DNA from: Crenobacter caeni
GTDB lineage: Bacteria > Pseudomonadota > Gammaproteobacteria > Burkholderiales > Chromobacteriaceae
Direction of reading: 5' to 3'
NCBI RefSeq assembly: GCF_010435965.1
Contig: NZ_JAAGAA010000012.1
Span: 60,412-124,411 of the forward strand
DNA: 64,000 nt
Part shown: positions 55,498-63,742 of the stretch, piece after piece
Layout of the letters: every line of letters starts with the position of its first letter
How positions within the stretch are numbered: the first letter of the stretch is position 1
Notes under the pieces: model-generated
What the model was told of the DNA's origin: nothing
Seen by the model: the letters and a program-made list of their open reading frames with translations, nothing else
Database searches by the model: none
Translations under genes and position numbers: made by a program

Positions 55498-55531
55498 GGT
55501 GGGTTACGCCGGCAATACCGGCTAACCCACC
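55498..55531. repeat. REP-like hairpin between hydratase and ipdB genes
   Basis: GGTGGGTTA (55498-55506) and TAACCCACC (55523-55531) enclose GCCGG-CAATA-CCGGC, giving a 14-bp stem with one bulged base. GGTGGGTTA-type inverted repeats are a common interspersed element in many proteobacterial chromosomes. It may also end or stabilise the ipdAB transcript. Confidence 0.65.
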
Positions 55532-55548
55532 CTACCCGCCCAGCGCGC

Positions 55549-56349
55549 TCAAAGTTCGGCGCGGTTGGCCGGCGGGTTGCCCTTGATCTGCTGCGCGCGC
55601 ATGTCGTGCGGGTCGAGCTGGCGGATCAGCGCCAGTTCGTCCGGCGTCGGCGCACGGGTGACCGGGGTATCGGCAAGGAATTCAAGCGGGAAGCCGGTCG
55701 CGGCCGCCACCTGCTCGCGCGTCACGCCCGGGTGCAGCGAGATCACGCGCACCGCGCGGTCGGGGCCGCCAAAGTCCATCACGCAGAGGTCGGTGATGAT
55801 GCGGCGCAAATCCACATAGTCCTGGCGCATCCCTTCGCCCCAGCGCGCCGGGTTGTAGCCGACGCCGGACACCATGTCGACTTCGCCGGCGACGAACACG
55901 CGCGGGCTGTGGGAGGGCACCAGCATCGAGCTTGCGTGGTTGATGCTGTTGCCCGGCAGGCCGCGCACGCCGAGCATGGCCGCCTTGGGCCTCACGTAGT
56001 CGCCGACCACCGACAAATTGGTCTGCCCGAAGCGGTCGATCTGGGTGGGGCCGATCATCACGTGACGGCGTCCGCCCCACACGCATTCGAACACGCGCTC
56101 GAAGCCCATGTAGCCCGAGTAGCGGGGCTCGAAGTCGCCGCGCGGCCCCAGCGGCACCGGCTCCTCGACCAGGAAGGCCTCGCTGTCGGTCATCAAGAGT
56201 TCCGGCGTGTGGGTGAGCTTGGCGAGGCTCGCACCCAGGCGCGGGATCACGCCGATGCCGGAGGCGAGGATCTCGCCGTCGCCGCGCCACGCGTCGGACG
56301 CGGCGGTGATCATCAGTTCGGCGAGCGTGTACTCATAGGGCTGGCTCAT
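55549..56349 (-). CDS. ipdB: IpdB-like CoA-transferase-family subunit
   Basis: A 266-aa beta subunit of the class I CoA-transferase fold: EYTLAELMITAASDAWRGDGEILASGIGVIPRLGASLAKLTH at the start, and MIGPTQIDRFGQTNLSVVGDY and the GLPGNSINHASSMLVPSHSPRVF region. In steroid catabolism IpdAB hydrolyses the last carbocycle (ring C) of COCHEA-CoA instead of transferring CoA. It lies 10 bp after the IpdA gene, and the two would form a heterotetramer. Confidence 0.88.
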   Translation of the reverse strand: MSQPYEYTLAELMITAASDAWRGDGEILASGIGVIPRLGASLAKLTHTPELLMTDSEAFLVEEPVPLGPRGDFEPRYSGYMGFERVFECVWGGRRHVMIGPTQIDRFGQTNLSVVGDYVRPKAAMLGVRGLPGNSINHASSMLVPSHSPRVFVAGEVDMVSGVGYNPARWGEGMRQDYVDLRRIITDLCVMDFGGPDRAVRVISLHPGVTREQVAAATGFPLEFLADTPVTRAPTPDELALIRQLDPHDMRAQQIKGNPPANRAEL

Positions 56350-56359
56350 CGCGGCCTCC

Positions 56360-57235
56360 TCAGAAGATCGGGTGGGAAAGTTCGGCGAGCCTGGCAGGCA
56401 GGCCGTTTTGCGCGCGGTAAGCCGCCTCTCCACCGTCGATATGGCACGCGCGGTACGCGGCCCAGCCGCCCTCTTCACCCGCGGCGGCGGCGTACGCCTT
56501 CATGTGCGCGAGGTCCCAGCCGTAGTCGGGGTTGTTCAGCGTCGGGTGCGCGCCGCCTGGCGCGTGCACCACGCCGCTGACCAGGTAGCGCTCGAACAGG
56601 TTGGCTTTTGCTTGTTCGGCCGTCAGCGCAAACTTGTCGGCGAGGCGCTCGCAGCTGACGAAGGTACGGTCGGCGGCGCGCGCAAACAGGTGGTCGAAGT
56701 AGGCGTCGCGGCCGGTGATCAGCGTGTTGCCCCAGCGGTCTGCGTCGTTGACATGCAGCAGCGCGACGTCGAGCCTGAGCGCGGGCATCGCCAGCAGCAC
56801 CTCGCCGTCGTCGTACGGCGAAGCGATGGTCTTGAGGTCCGCATTTTTCGCGACCACGTCGGTGGCGAGGCCGCAGCGGGTCGGCAGGTAAGGCAGGCGC
56901 ATGCCGGCGGCGCGCAAGCCCCACTCGAGCATGCCCTCGTCCAGCTCCATCAGTTCCAGCTCACCCGCCTCGCGCGCCTTGCGGTAGAAGGGTTCGAGCG
57001 GGATCGCGTCCATGGTCACGAAGCCGAACACCAGCTTCTTCACCTTGCCCGCCGCGCACAGCATGCCGACCTCGGGACCGCCGTAGGCAACCACGATCAG
57101 GTCGCGCACGTCGCTGCGGACCAGCTCGCGCACCAGCGCCATCGGCTTGCGGCGCGGGCCCCAGCCGCCGATGCCGACGGTCATCCCCGACTCGATCTGC
57201 GCGCACGCCTGCGACAGCGTCATTTCCTTGTTCAT
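56360..57235 (-). CDS. ipdA: IpdA-like CoA-transferase-family subunit
   Basis: A 291-aa alpha subunit of the class I CoA-transferase fold with ESGMTVGIGGWGPRRKPMALVRELV, then YGGPEVGMLCAAGKVKKLVFGFVT and LDEGMLEWGLRAAGMRLPYLPTRCGLATDV. The latter segment contains the Glu used in ring opening by characterised IpdAB. With IpdB it cleaves ring C of the steroid-derived CoA ester. Shares a start region with no other gene; the HsaC gene ends 10 bp upstream, so hsaC-ipdA-ipdB may be one transcript. Confidence 0.88.
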   Translation of the reverse strand: MNKEMTLSQACAQIESGMTVGIGGWGPRRKPMALVRELVRSDVRDLIVVAYGGPEVGMLCAAGKVKKLVFGFVTMDAIPLEPFYRKAREAGELELMELDEGMLEWGLRAAGMRLPYLPTRCGLATDVVAKNADLKTIASPYDDGEVLLAMPALRLDVALLHVNDADRWGNTLITGRDAYFDHLFARAADRTFVSCERLADKFALTAEQAKANLFERYLVSGVVHAPGGAHPTLNNPDYGWDLAHMKAYAAAAGEEGGWAAYRACHIDGGEAAYRAQNGLPARLAELSHPIF

Positions 57236-57245
57236 GGTCTGCCCC

Positions 57246-58142
57246 TCACTGCTCGTTGAAACCGACGCCGAAGTCGTGGCCCCACACGCTCACCTCGGTC
57301 GCCTCGAACGCAGTGTGGCGCTCCCAGTCGCACACCAGGCCTCCGCAGCCGTACTCGAGCGCGAACATCGACGGCGTGCGCATGTAAAAGGACGTCATCC
57401 GGTCGTTCAGGTGCTGGCCCAGCGTCGCCATCAGCTTGACGCCGTGTTTCGCCCGCCTGTCGTGCGCGCGGCCGACGTCGGTCATCGTCGGCACCTCGAG
57501 CATGATGTGCACGCAGCCTTCCGGCGATGGAAAACCGGCCAGCGCCAGGCTGTGGTGGCGGCCGTTCGCGCAGTGCAGGAAATGGATCGGCACCGCCGGC
57601 ACCGCCGGGTCGGGGCGGAAGTTGAAGGTGTCGGACACGCCAAAACCCAGCACCTTCACGAAGAAGTCGCGCGTCGCCGCGAAGTTGACCGCCGGCAGCA
57701 CGGTGTGGCCCATGCCCAGCTCGCCGGTGACAAAGTGCGAAACCCCCTGCGGCGACGCGAAGGGCCGCGCATCGAGCTGCGGCCCCCAGAAGAATTCGTG
57801 GCGGTTGCCCGAGGGGTCTGTCACCGTCAACAGCGCGTTCACCTTGCGCGACGCGCATAGTGCAGCGTCCGCCTCGACGAAGGCGCAGGCCGTCGCGTCC
57901 AGCCGGCTCTTGAGCGCGCCGTAGGCCGTCTCGTCTGCGAGCTCCCAACCCGAGGCCAGGTAGCGGTCCTCGTCCCCTTTCTCGACCAGGATGCGGTAGG
58001 GCCGCTCGTCGACCTTGACGAGCACGCTACCGTCGTCCCGGCTTTGCGCCATCGCCCCCAGTACCTCGTGCGCGTAAGCCACCCAGCGCTCGGGCGAGCG
58101 GCATTGCGCGACCACGTAGGCCAGCGCCCTGATCTGGACCAT
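57246..58142 (-). CDS. hsaC: Steroid extradiol dioxygenase (HsaC/TesB)
   Basis: A 298-aa two-domain vicinal-oxygen-chelate dioxygenase (BphC type). The iron ligands are His in LGMGHTVLPAVNF, His in NGRHHSLALAGF and Glu in FALEYGCGGLVCDW, in the catalytic C-terminal half. In testosterone and cholate degradation it cleaves the aromatised ring A of 3,4-DHSA between C4 and C5. The start at 58142 follows GGAGG-like sequence upstream. A terminator separates it from kshA. Confidence 0.88.
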   Translation of the reverse strand: MVQIRALAYVVAQCRSPERWVAYAHEVLGAMAQSRDDGSVLVKVDERPYRILVEKGDEDRYLASGWELADETAYGALKSRLDATACAFVEADAALCASRKVNALLTVTDPSGNRHEFFWGPQLDARPFASPQGVSHFVTGELGMGHTVLPAVNFAATRDFFVKVLGFGVSDTFNFRPDPAVPAVPIHFLHCANGRHHSLALAGFPSPEGCVHIMLEVPTMTDVGRAHDRRAKHGVKLMATLGQHLNDRMTSFYMRTPSMFALEYGCGGLVCDWERHTAFEATEVSVWGHDFGVGFNEQ

Positions 58143-58248
58143 GTTCCACCTCCGTCGTTGACACCCGTGCGGGCGATTGAGGCGATTCTGGCGGGCGCGG
58201 CAACGGCCGGCATCGTCCATCCGGACGGCGGCACGGCCCGCTGCAAAA

Positions 58249-58273
58249 CAAAAAACCCACCCCGAAGGGTGGG
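58249..58273 (-). terminator. Terminator of kshA
   Basis: On the minus strand CCCACCC/GGGTGGG with a four-base loop is followed by TTTTTTG, 24 bp past the kshA stop. The hsaC unit therefore needs its own promoter in the next 100 bp. Confidence 0.85.
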
Positions 58274-58296
58274 CGCGCTTGCGCGGTGCGAAACGC

Positions 58297-59346
58297 CTAG
58301 CGCCTGTCCCAGGTCACGATCTCGACGCGCTCCTTGAGCTTGGCCGGCACCGCGTCCTCGTCGGTGAAGAACTGCTCGTACCATTCGCGCAACTGGTAGA
58401 CCGGGCCGTCGCCTTCGGCCAGCACCGGGTTGTTGACGCGGATCTTGTTCTTCCAGATCGCGACGTCCTGGTAGAACGACTCGCGGTTCTGCATCACGTA
58501 GCCGCGCGCGGCCTCGAGGTTCTGCGCTTCGGTCCAGTCCGGCTGCTTCTTCACCCGTACGCCGAAGCGCAACTGGAAACTGGTCTGGGTGATCGGCGTG
58601 TTGGCGTTAAGCAGGATGCACTCCATCAGGCGACCGTCGTAGTTGGCGCGCATGCGCGTGAAGTGCACCGCCGGGCCGTAGTACGCCGACTCGGCGACGA
58701 GATCCCCTCCGAGGCGCTCGGAGTCGCCGTGGAAGCACTGGTGCGCGACATGGCCTTCGAACACGTTGGCAAAATACTTGGTCGGCGCGCCGTGCACCGG
58801 GCCGAAGTGCTGCGCGTCGACTAGGTTGTCGACCAGCTCGCGCGGATTGGTCTCGATCAGCAGGGTGTCTAGCATCCAGTCGTCCGACCATTCGTCCGAA
58901 TCGAGCTCGGGCAGGTGCGGGATGACGACGCCCTCGGCCGGCGCGCGGCCCTCGGCGTTGTGCCAGACGAACAAGAGTCCGTTTTCCTCGCAGGTCAGCC
59001 ACTTGCGGGTCTTGGCCTTGACCGGCACCCGCTTGCAGTACGGGATTTCCTGGCACTTGCCGTCGGCGCCGAAGCGCCACTGGTGGAACGGGCAGACCAA
59101 GAGGTCACCCTCGATCGTGCCGTGCGACAAATCCGCCCCCATGTGCGGGCAATAGGCGTCAAGCACGTTGATCTTGCCCTGGCTGTCGGCAAACACCGCC
59201 AGGCGGGTGCCGAACGCGTCGAGGGTGTGCGGCTTGCCGTCGCGGTAGTCGGCGGCGACGCCGATGCAGTGCCAGCCGCGCGCGTAGCGGGTCGGCAACT
59301 CGCTCTTGAACACCGGCAGGTCGGGGGCGATGGACAGATTGGTCAT
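58297..59346 (-). CDS. kshA: 3-ketosteroid 9-alpha-hydroxylase oxygenase (KshA)
   Basis: A 349-aa Rieske non-heme iron oxygenase. The [2Fe-2S] centre uses CPHMGADLSHG (Cys, His) and LLVCPFHQWRF (Cys, His). The catalytic iron segment NLVDAQHFGPVHG supplies the two His, with a later Asp. KshA hydroxylates C9 of 4-androstene-3,17-dione-type steroids, starting ring B opening. Its reductase KshB is not encoded in this window. The gene is followed by a terminator. Confidence 0.9.
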   Translation of the reverse strand: MTNLSIAPDLPVFKSELPTRYARGWHCIGVAADYRDGKPHTLDAFGTRLAVFADSQGKINVLDAYCPHMGADLSHGTIEGDLLVCPFHQWRFGADGKCQEIPYCKRVPVKAKTRKWLTCEENGLLFVWHNAEGRAPAEGVVIPHLPELDSDEWSDDWMLDTLLIETNPRELVDNLVDAQHFGPVHGAPTKYFANVFEGHVAHQCFHGDSERLGGDLVAESAYYGPAVHFTRMRANYDGRLMECILLNANTPITQTSFQLRFGVRVKKQPDWTEAQNLEAARGYVMQNRESFYQDVAIWKNKIRVNNPVLAEGDGPVYQLREWYEQFFTDEDAVPAKLKERVEIVTWDRR

Positions 59347-59425
59347 CTAGATTCTCCATGGTCACAGCCGGGGCACTCCCGGTCATGCAGGAGAACTTAA
59401 GGCCGGCAGGGCCGGCCCTTCATAC

Positions 59426-59455
59426 CCCGGACGGACTACCCTCACCCCGTCCGGG
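59426..59455. promoter_or_regulatory. Inverted repeat between hsdA and kshA
   Basis: CCCGGACGG (59426-59434) and CCGTCCGGG (59447-59455) form a perfect 9-bp inverted repeat with a 12-bp spacer, 19 bp after the hsdA stop. It lacks a minus-strand T run, so an operator or attenuator upstream of kshA is as likely as a terminator. Confidence 0.45.
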
Positions 59456-59473
59456 CCATTTATTTGACGCAGG

Positions 59474-60238
59474 TCAAAAACGGCAGGGGCGCGCCAGCGC
59501 GTCGATGCCGCCGTCGACCACCAGCAGGCTGCCGTGTACATAGCTTGCCGCATCGGACAGCAAGAAGCCGATCACCTGCGCGATCTCGGCAGGTACTGCC
59601 CGCCGGCCCAAGGGCGGGATGAACGCGGCGGTCGCCTTGCCGACCACCGGGTCGGCGATGCTCTGCTGCAACAGCGGCGTCTCGACCGCGCCGGGCGCGA
59701 CCGCGTTCAGGCGCACGCCGCGCGCGCCCCAGGCAGCGGCACGGCGGCGCACGTCGCACACCACCGCGTGCTTGGACGCGGCGTACGCGGCGGCGCCGTG
59801 GCCGCTCGCTGCGCACAACGCGCGCGCCTTCTCCTCGTCTCCGGCGAGGAAGGCTTCGCGCAGCGGGCTGCCCTCCCAGTCGCCGTGCGTCGCAGCGACC
59901 GAGGCGACCACCACCGCCGACTTCATCGCGCCTTGCTCGAGCGCGTCCTTGAAGCCGTCGAGCAGTTCGCTGACGCCGAAATAGTTGACCGACGCGATCT
60001 TTTCCGGCGCATGGGTCGCGCCCAGCCCGGCGCACAGCACCAGCGCGTCGATGCGCCCGCCGCAGCGGGTCAGCGCGCCGTCGATCGCGGCGGCGCGGCC
60101 GGCCGGCGTCGACAGGTCTGCGCACACTTCGGCGCCGGCGATATCGACGCCGACCACTTCGTACCCGGCCGCACGCAGCATGGCCGCGGTAGACGCACCG
60201 ATACCGGACGCGCTGCCCGTAATGACGATTGAAGCCAT
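59474..60238 (-). CDS. hsdA: 3-alpha-hydroxysteroid dehydrogenase / carbonyl reductase
   Basis: A 254-aa SDR closely patterned on Comamonas testosteroni 3-alpha-HSD: VITGSASGIGASTAAMLRAAGYEVVGVDI, ADLSTPAGR, LVLCAGLGATHAPEK, SVNYFGVSELLDGFKDAL, catalytic Tyr-Lys in AAYAASKHAVV, then GVRLNAVAPGAVETPLLQ and SYVHGSLLVVDGGIDA. It interconverts 3-alpha-hydroxy and 3-keto groups of androstanes and bile acids with NAD, the entry step of cholate and androsterone use. First gene of the minus-strand steroid cluster, divergent from the flavoenzyme gene. Confidence 0.9.
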   Translation of the reverse strand: MASIVITGSASGIGASTAAMLRAAGYEVVGVDIAGAEVCADLSTPAGRAAAIDGALTRCGGRIDALVLCAGLGATHAPEKIASVNYFGVSELLDGFKDALEQGAMKSAVVVASVAATHGDWEGSPLREAFLAGDEEKARALCAASGHGAAAYAASKHAVVCDVRRRAAAWGARGVRLNAVAPGAVETPLLQQSIADPVVGKATAAFIPPLGRRAVPAEIAQVIGFLLSDAASYVHGSLLVVDGGIDALARPCRF

Positions 60239-60408
60239 GGATTCCCCCTATCTGTTTGAGCCCTGACGGCCACCCGATTGTCTGGCGCACCTGCGCATAC
60301 GACACCCTCCGAACGGACGATGAGGCGCATGGCCTATGTGCGGACACTCGTGCGATGATGGGCCGGCAGCGACCGGCCGGCAACCGCCTAGCTGGAGGAG
60401 ACCGCAAC

Positions 60409-62538
60409 ATGAGCGCCAACGCCCCCTATTCCCGCCTGATGTCGCCGCTTTCGATCGGCAGCCTAAAGCTTAAGAACCGCATCATCCTCGCGCCGATGGG
60501 CGACAATCTGGCCGAACCCGACGGCAGCTGCACCGAGCGCATCCAGGCCTATTACGAGGCACGCGCCGCCGGCGGCGCGGGGCTGTTGATCATGGGCGTG
60601 GTGTCGGTCGCCTTCCCGGCCGGCACCGCCGAGCCCTACCAGGTCGGACTATCCGACGACCGCTTCATCCCCGGCATGGCCGGCATCGCGCGGCGCGTGC
60701 ACGCGGCCGGCGGCAAGATCGCCGTGCAGCTGCAACATGCGGGCAAGACGGCGATCCGCGACCTGGTCGACGGACGCGAGCTGTGGGTGCCATCGGTGCC
60801 CGCGCCCAAGCAAAGCGACATGATGGCGACGCTGACGCCCGAAGAGCGAGCCGGCTTCATCTCGAACCAGATCCGCAGCGCGCCGAAGATCCGTGTGATG
60901 GACCACGCCGACATCGCGCAGATGGTCGAATGGTTCGCCGCCGCCGCCGCGCGTGCCAAACAGGCGGGCTTTGACGGCGTCGAACTGCACTGCGCGCACA
61001 CCTATATCATCGCGGGCTTTTTGTCCGCGCACAGCAACCGCCGCGACGACGAATACGGCGGCACTATCGAGAACCGCGCGCGGCTGATGGTCGAGGTGAT
61101 CCGCGCCGTGAAGGCACGCTGCGGCGCCGACTACCCGGTGTGGGTGCGTCTGGACGGCGAGGAGTACGACTTCGCGGGCGGCATCACCCCCGACGACGCG
61201 GTCGCCGCCGCGCGCCTGGCCGAGCAGGCCGGCGCCGACGCGATCCATGTGTCGGCCTACGCGTCGCCGCACCGCAGCGTCAACTTCACGCGCGCGCCCC
61301 TGGTGCACGCGCCAGGGGCGCTTTTGCCGTTTGCCGAGCGGGTGAAGCAGGCGGTCGGCGTGCCGGTGATCGGCGTCGGCCGCGTCGAGCCGGAAGACGC
61401 CGACGCGGCGATCGGCCGCGGCGCGATCGACGCGATCGCGATGGGGCGCAAGCTGTTGGCCGACCCGGAACTGCCCAACAAGCTCGCCCAGGGCCGCGAG
61501 TCCGAAGTGCGGCCGTGCATCTACTGCTACACCTGCGTGAGCCAGATCTTCGTCAACCAGAGCGTCAAGTGCGCGGCCAACCCCGCGTGCGGGCGCGAAA
61601 GCGAGGAGACGCAAGGCCCGGCCGACGCCAAACGCCATGTGGTGGTCATCGGCGGCGGGCCGGCCGGCATGGAAGCGGCGCGTACCGCCGCGCTGCGCGG
61701 CCACAGGGTGACGCTCATCGAGAAATCCGCGCGGCTGGGCGGCACGCTCTTCTTCGCCGCGCTCGCCTACCCCGAGAACGGCCGCCTGCTCGACTACCTG
61801 GCAGCCGAGATGCGCCGCCTGCCGATAGCCGTGCGGCTGTCGACCGAGGCGACCCCGGCACTGTTGAAGCAGATCGCCGCCGACGTGGTACTGGTCGCCA
61901 GCGGCGCCCGCCGCGACGGCGCGGCCATCGAAGGCGCCGACCAAAACCACGTGTTCAGCGGCGACGAACTGCGCGCGCTGTTGACCGGCGACGGCGCCGA
62001 AGACGTCGCGCGCCGCAAGCTCAGCCTCGCGCAGCGAGCGCTGATGAAGGCCGGCAACCTGTCGGGCGTCACCGGCAGTGGCGCCGCTCTGCAAAGACTC
62101 AGCCATGTATGGATGCCGCTGGGCGAGTCGGTCGCGATCGTCGGCGGCGGGCTGGTTGGGCTCGAGCTCGCCGAATTCCTGGTCGCGCGCAAGCGCAAGG
62201 TGACGGTGATCGAAGAGAGCGGCACGTTGGGGCGCGAACTGTCCATCGTCCGCCGCTGGCATGTGCTGGGCGAGTTGGCCAAGCACGAGGTCACGCTGCT
62301 CTGCAACACCCGCGTCAGGCTGATCGACGGCAAGACGCTGGTCTGCGAAGGCGCCGAGGGCGAGACGCGCGTGCGCGCCGACTCGGTGGTGCTCGCCAGC
62401 GGCGCGCGCAGCGACGACAGCGTCGCGCGCGGCTTCGCCGAGGCAGGCTTCAGGGTCGAACTGATCGGCGACGCGGCAGGGCTTGGCTACATCGAAGGCG
62501 CCCTCGCGGCAGGCCGGCGGGCGGGCCTTGCCGCCTGA
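60409..62538 (+). CDS. Old-Yellow-Enzyme / 2,4-dienoyl-CoA-reductase-type flavoenzyme
   Basis: A 709-aa enzyme in three parts: an FMN TIM barrel (KNRIILAPMGDNLAEPDG, LQHAGKTAIRD, DGVELHCAHTYIIAGFLS, GVGRVEPEDAD), a [4Fe-4S] cluster CIYCYTCVSQIF with KCAANPACG, and an FAD/NAD domain (VVIGGGPAGMEAARTAALRGH; VAIVGGGLVGLELAEFLV). This is the FadH/BaiCD/BaiH architecture. Next to steroid genes and divergent from hsdA, it may reduce double bonds in steroid ring A or its degradation products. GGAGGAG precedes the ATG. The partner promoter lies in the 170-bp divergent gap. Confidence 0.88.
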   Translation: MSANAPYSRLMSPLSIGSLKLKNRIILAPMGDNLAEPDGSCTERIQAYYEARAAGGAGLLIMGVVSVAFPAGTAEPYQVGLSDDRFIPGMAGIARRVHAAGGKIAVQLQHAGKTAIRDLVDGRELWVPSVPAPKQSDMMATLTPEERAGFISNQIRSAPKIRVMDHADIAQMVEWFAAAAARAKQAGFDGVELHCAHTYIIAGFLSAHSNRRDDEYGGTIENRARLMVEVIRAVKARCGADYPVWVRLDGEEYDFAGGITPDDAVAAARLAEQAGADAIHVSAYASPHRSVNFTRAPLVHAPGALLPFAERVKQAVGVPVIGVGRVEPEDADAAIGRGAIDAIAMGRKLLADPELPNKLAQGRESEVRPCIYCYTCVSQIFVNQSVKCAANPACGRESEETQGPADAKRHVVVIGGGPAGMEAARTAALRGHRVTLIEKSARLGGTLFFAALAYPENGRLLDYLAAEMRRLPIAVRLSTEATPALLKQIAADVVLVASGARRDGAAIEGADQNHVFSGDELRALLTGDGAEDVARRKLSLAQRALMKAGNLSGVTGSGAALQRLSHVWMPLGESVAIVGGGLVGLELAEFLVARKRKVTVIEESGTLGRELSIVRRWHVLGELAKHEVTLLCNTRVRLIDGKTLVCEGAEGETRVRADSVVLASGARSDDSVARGFAEAGFRVELIGDAAGLGYIEGALAAGRRAGLAA

Positions 62539-62627
62539 GATAGTTGTTTGTCATTCTCCTTTGCGGTACAAGGGTGGAAAAATCGGGCCGCTCCCATGAG
62601 GGCGGCCCTGTCAACAAGGGGACAGCC

Positions 62628-63665
62628 ATGCCACACCGCCGCATCTATGCGCTTTTGCTCGCCGCATCCGGGGCCGCCCACGCGGCCGACCTCAACGTCC
62701 TGTCTTTTGGCGGCGCCAACAAGGCGGCGCAGGAAATCGCCTACTACCAGCCCTTTCACCGTGCAAGCGGCGTCGGCGTCTACGCCGACGACTACGACGG
62801 CCACTACTACCGGGAAATCGTCGCCGGCCGCAACACGGCGCCCGGCGGCCGCTGGGACGTGGTCGAGGTTTCCGCGCCGGAACTGGCGCGCGGCTGCGCC
62901 GAGGGCCGCTTCGAGAAGCTTGACTGGGCGGCGATCGCCCCGCGCGACGCCTTCCTGAGCGGCGGCACCAGCGAGTGCGGTGCCGGCATCTTCACCTGGT
63001 CGGCGGTACTCGCGTACAACCAGAAGATGCTTGGCAAGGCGCCGCAAGGCTGGGCCGATTTCTGGGACACCCGCCGCTTCCCCGGCAAGCGCGCCATGAA
63101 CCGCAGCGCGCGCTACACGCTGGAGACGGCGCTGTTGGCCGACGGCGTGCCGGCAAGCGACGTCTACCCGACGCTTGCGACCGACGCCGGCGTCAAGCGC
63201 GCGTTCAGGAAGCTCGACGCGCTGCGTCCTCATATCGTGTGGTGGGAGTCGCCGGCGCAGCCGGCGCAGATGCTGGCCTTCGAGCAGGCATCGATGGCGC
63301 TCGGCTTCAGCGGGCGCATCGCACGCGCCGCACGCGACTGGCCTCAGCTGAAGATCAGCTGGCCGGGCAACATCAACAACGTCAACTACTGGGCGATCCC
63401 CAAGGGCGGCGACACCGCGCTCGCGACGCGCTTTATCGCGTTCGCGAGCCAGCCGGAAAACCAGGCGACCTACTCGCGCTATATCGACTACGGCCCGACG
63501 CGCAAGGAAGCCATCGCCATGCTGCCCACCGAGCTTGCGCAGCGCCTGCCCGGCAGCGACGCCAACCGCCAGGGCGCGCTGCAACTGGACAGCGCGTTCT
63601 GGGCGGCCAACGGCAAGGTGCTCGAGGCGCGCTTCGAGCGCTGGCTCTCCACCGGCCAGCGCTGA
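62628..63665 (+). CDS. PotD-like ABC transporter substrate-binding protein
   Basis: A 345-aa periplasmic receptor with a Sec signal (MPHRRIYALLLAASGAAHAAD) and a type II binding fold: LNVLSFGGANKAAQEIAYYQPFHRASG, then GRWDVVEVSAPELARGCAEGRF, YNQKMLGKAPQGWADFWD and WPGNINNVNYWAIPKGGD. It is of the polyamine/iron receptor type (PotD/HitA-like). No permease or ATPase is adjacent, so its transporter is elsewhere. AAGGGGA precedes the ATG. A 24-bp GC-rich hairpin (62585-62608) lies between it and the flavoenzyme gene. Confidence 0.82.
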   Translation: MPHRRIYALLLAASGAAHAADLNVLSFGGANKAAQEIAYYQPFHRASGVGVYADDYDGHYYREIVAGRNTAPGGRWDVVEVSAPELARGCAEGRFEKLDWAAIAPRDAFLSGGTSECGAGIFTWSAVLAYNQKMLGKAPQGWADFWDTRRFPGKRAMNRSARYTLETALLADGVPASDVYPTLATDAGVKRAFRKLDALRPHIVWWESPAQPAQMLAFEQASMALGFSGRIARAARDWPQLKISWPGNINNVNYWAIPKGGDTALATRFIAFASQPENQATYSRYIDYGPTRKEAIAMLPTELAQRLPGSDANRQGALQLDSAFWAANGKVLEARFERWLSTGQR

Positions 63666-63690
63666 CCCGCAGCGTCAATACGCTGCAAAG

Positions 63691-63724
63691 CACAAAGGCC
63701 GCGGCGACTGCCGCGGCCTTTGTG
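63691..63724. terminator. Bidirectional terminator between binding-protein gene and pntB
   Basis: CACAAAGGCCGCGGC pairs with GCCGCGGCCTTTGTG over 15 bp with a four-base loop, between convergent genes. Confidence 0.85.
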
Positions 63725-63742
63725 TGTCGGTCCGGTACCGGC

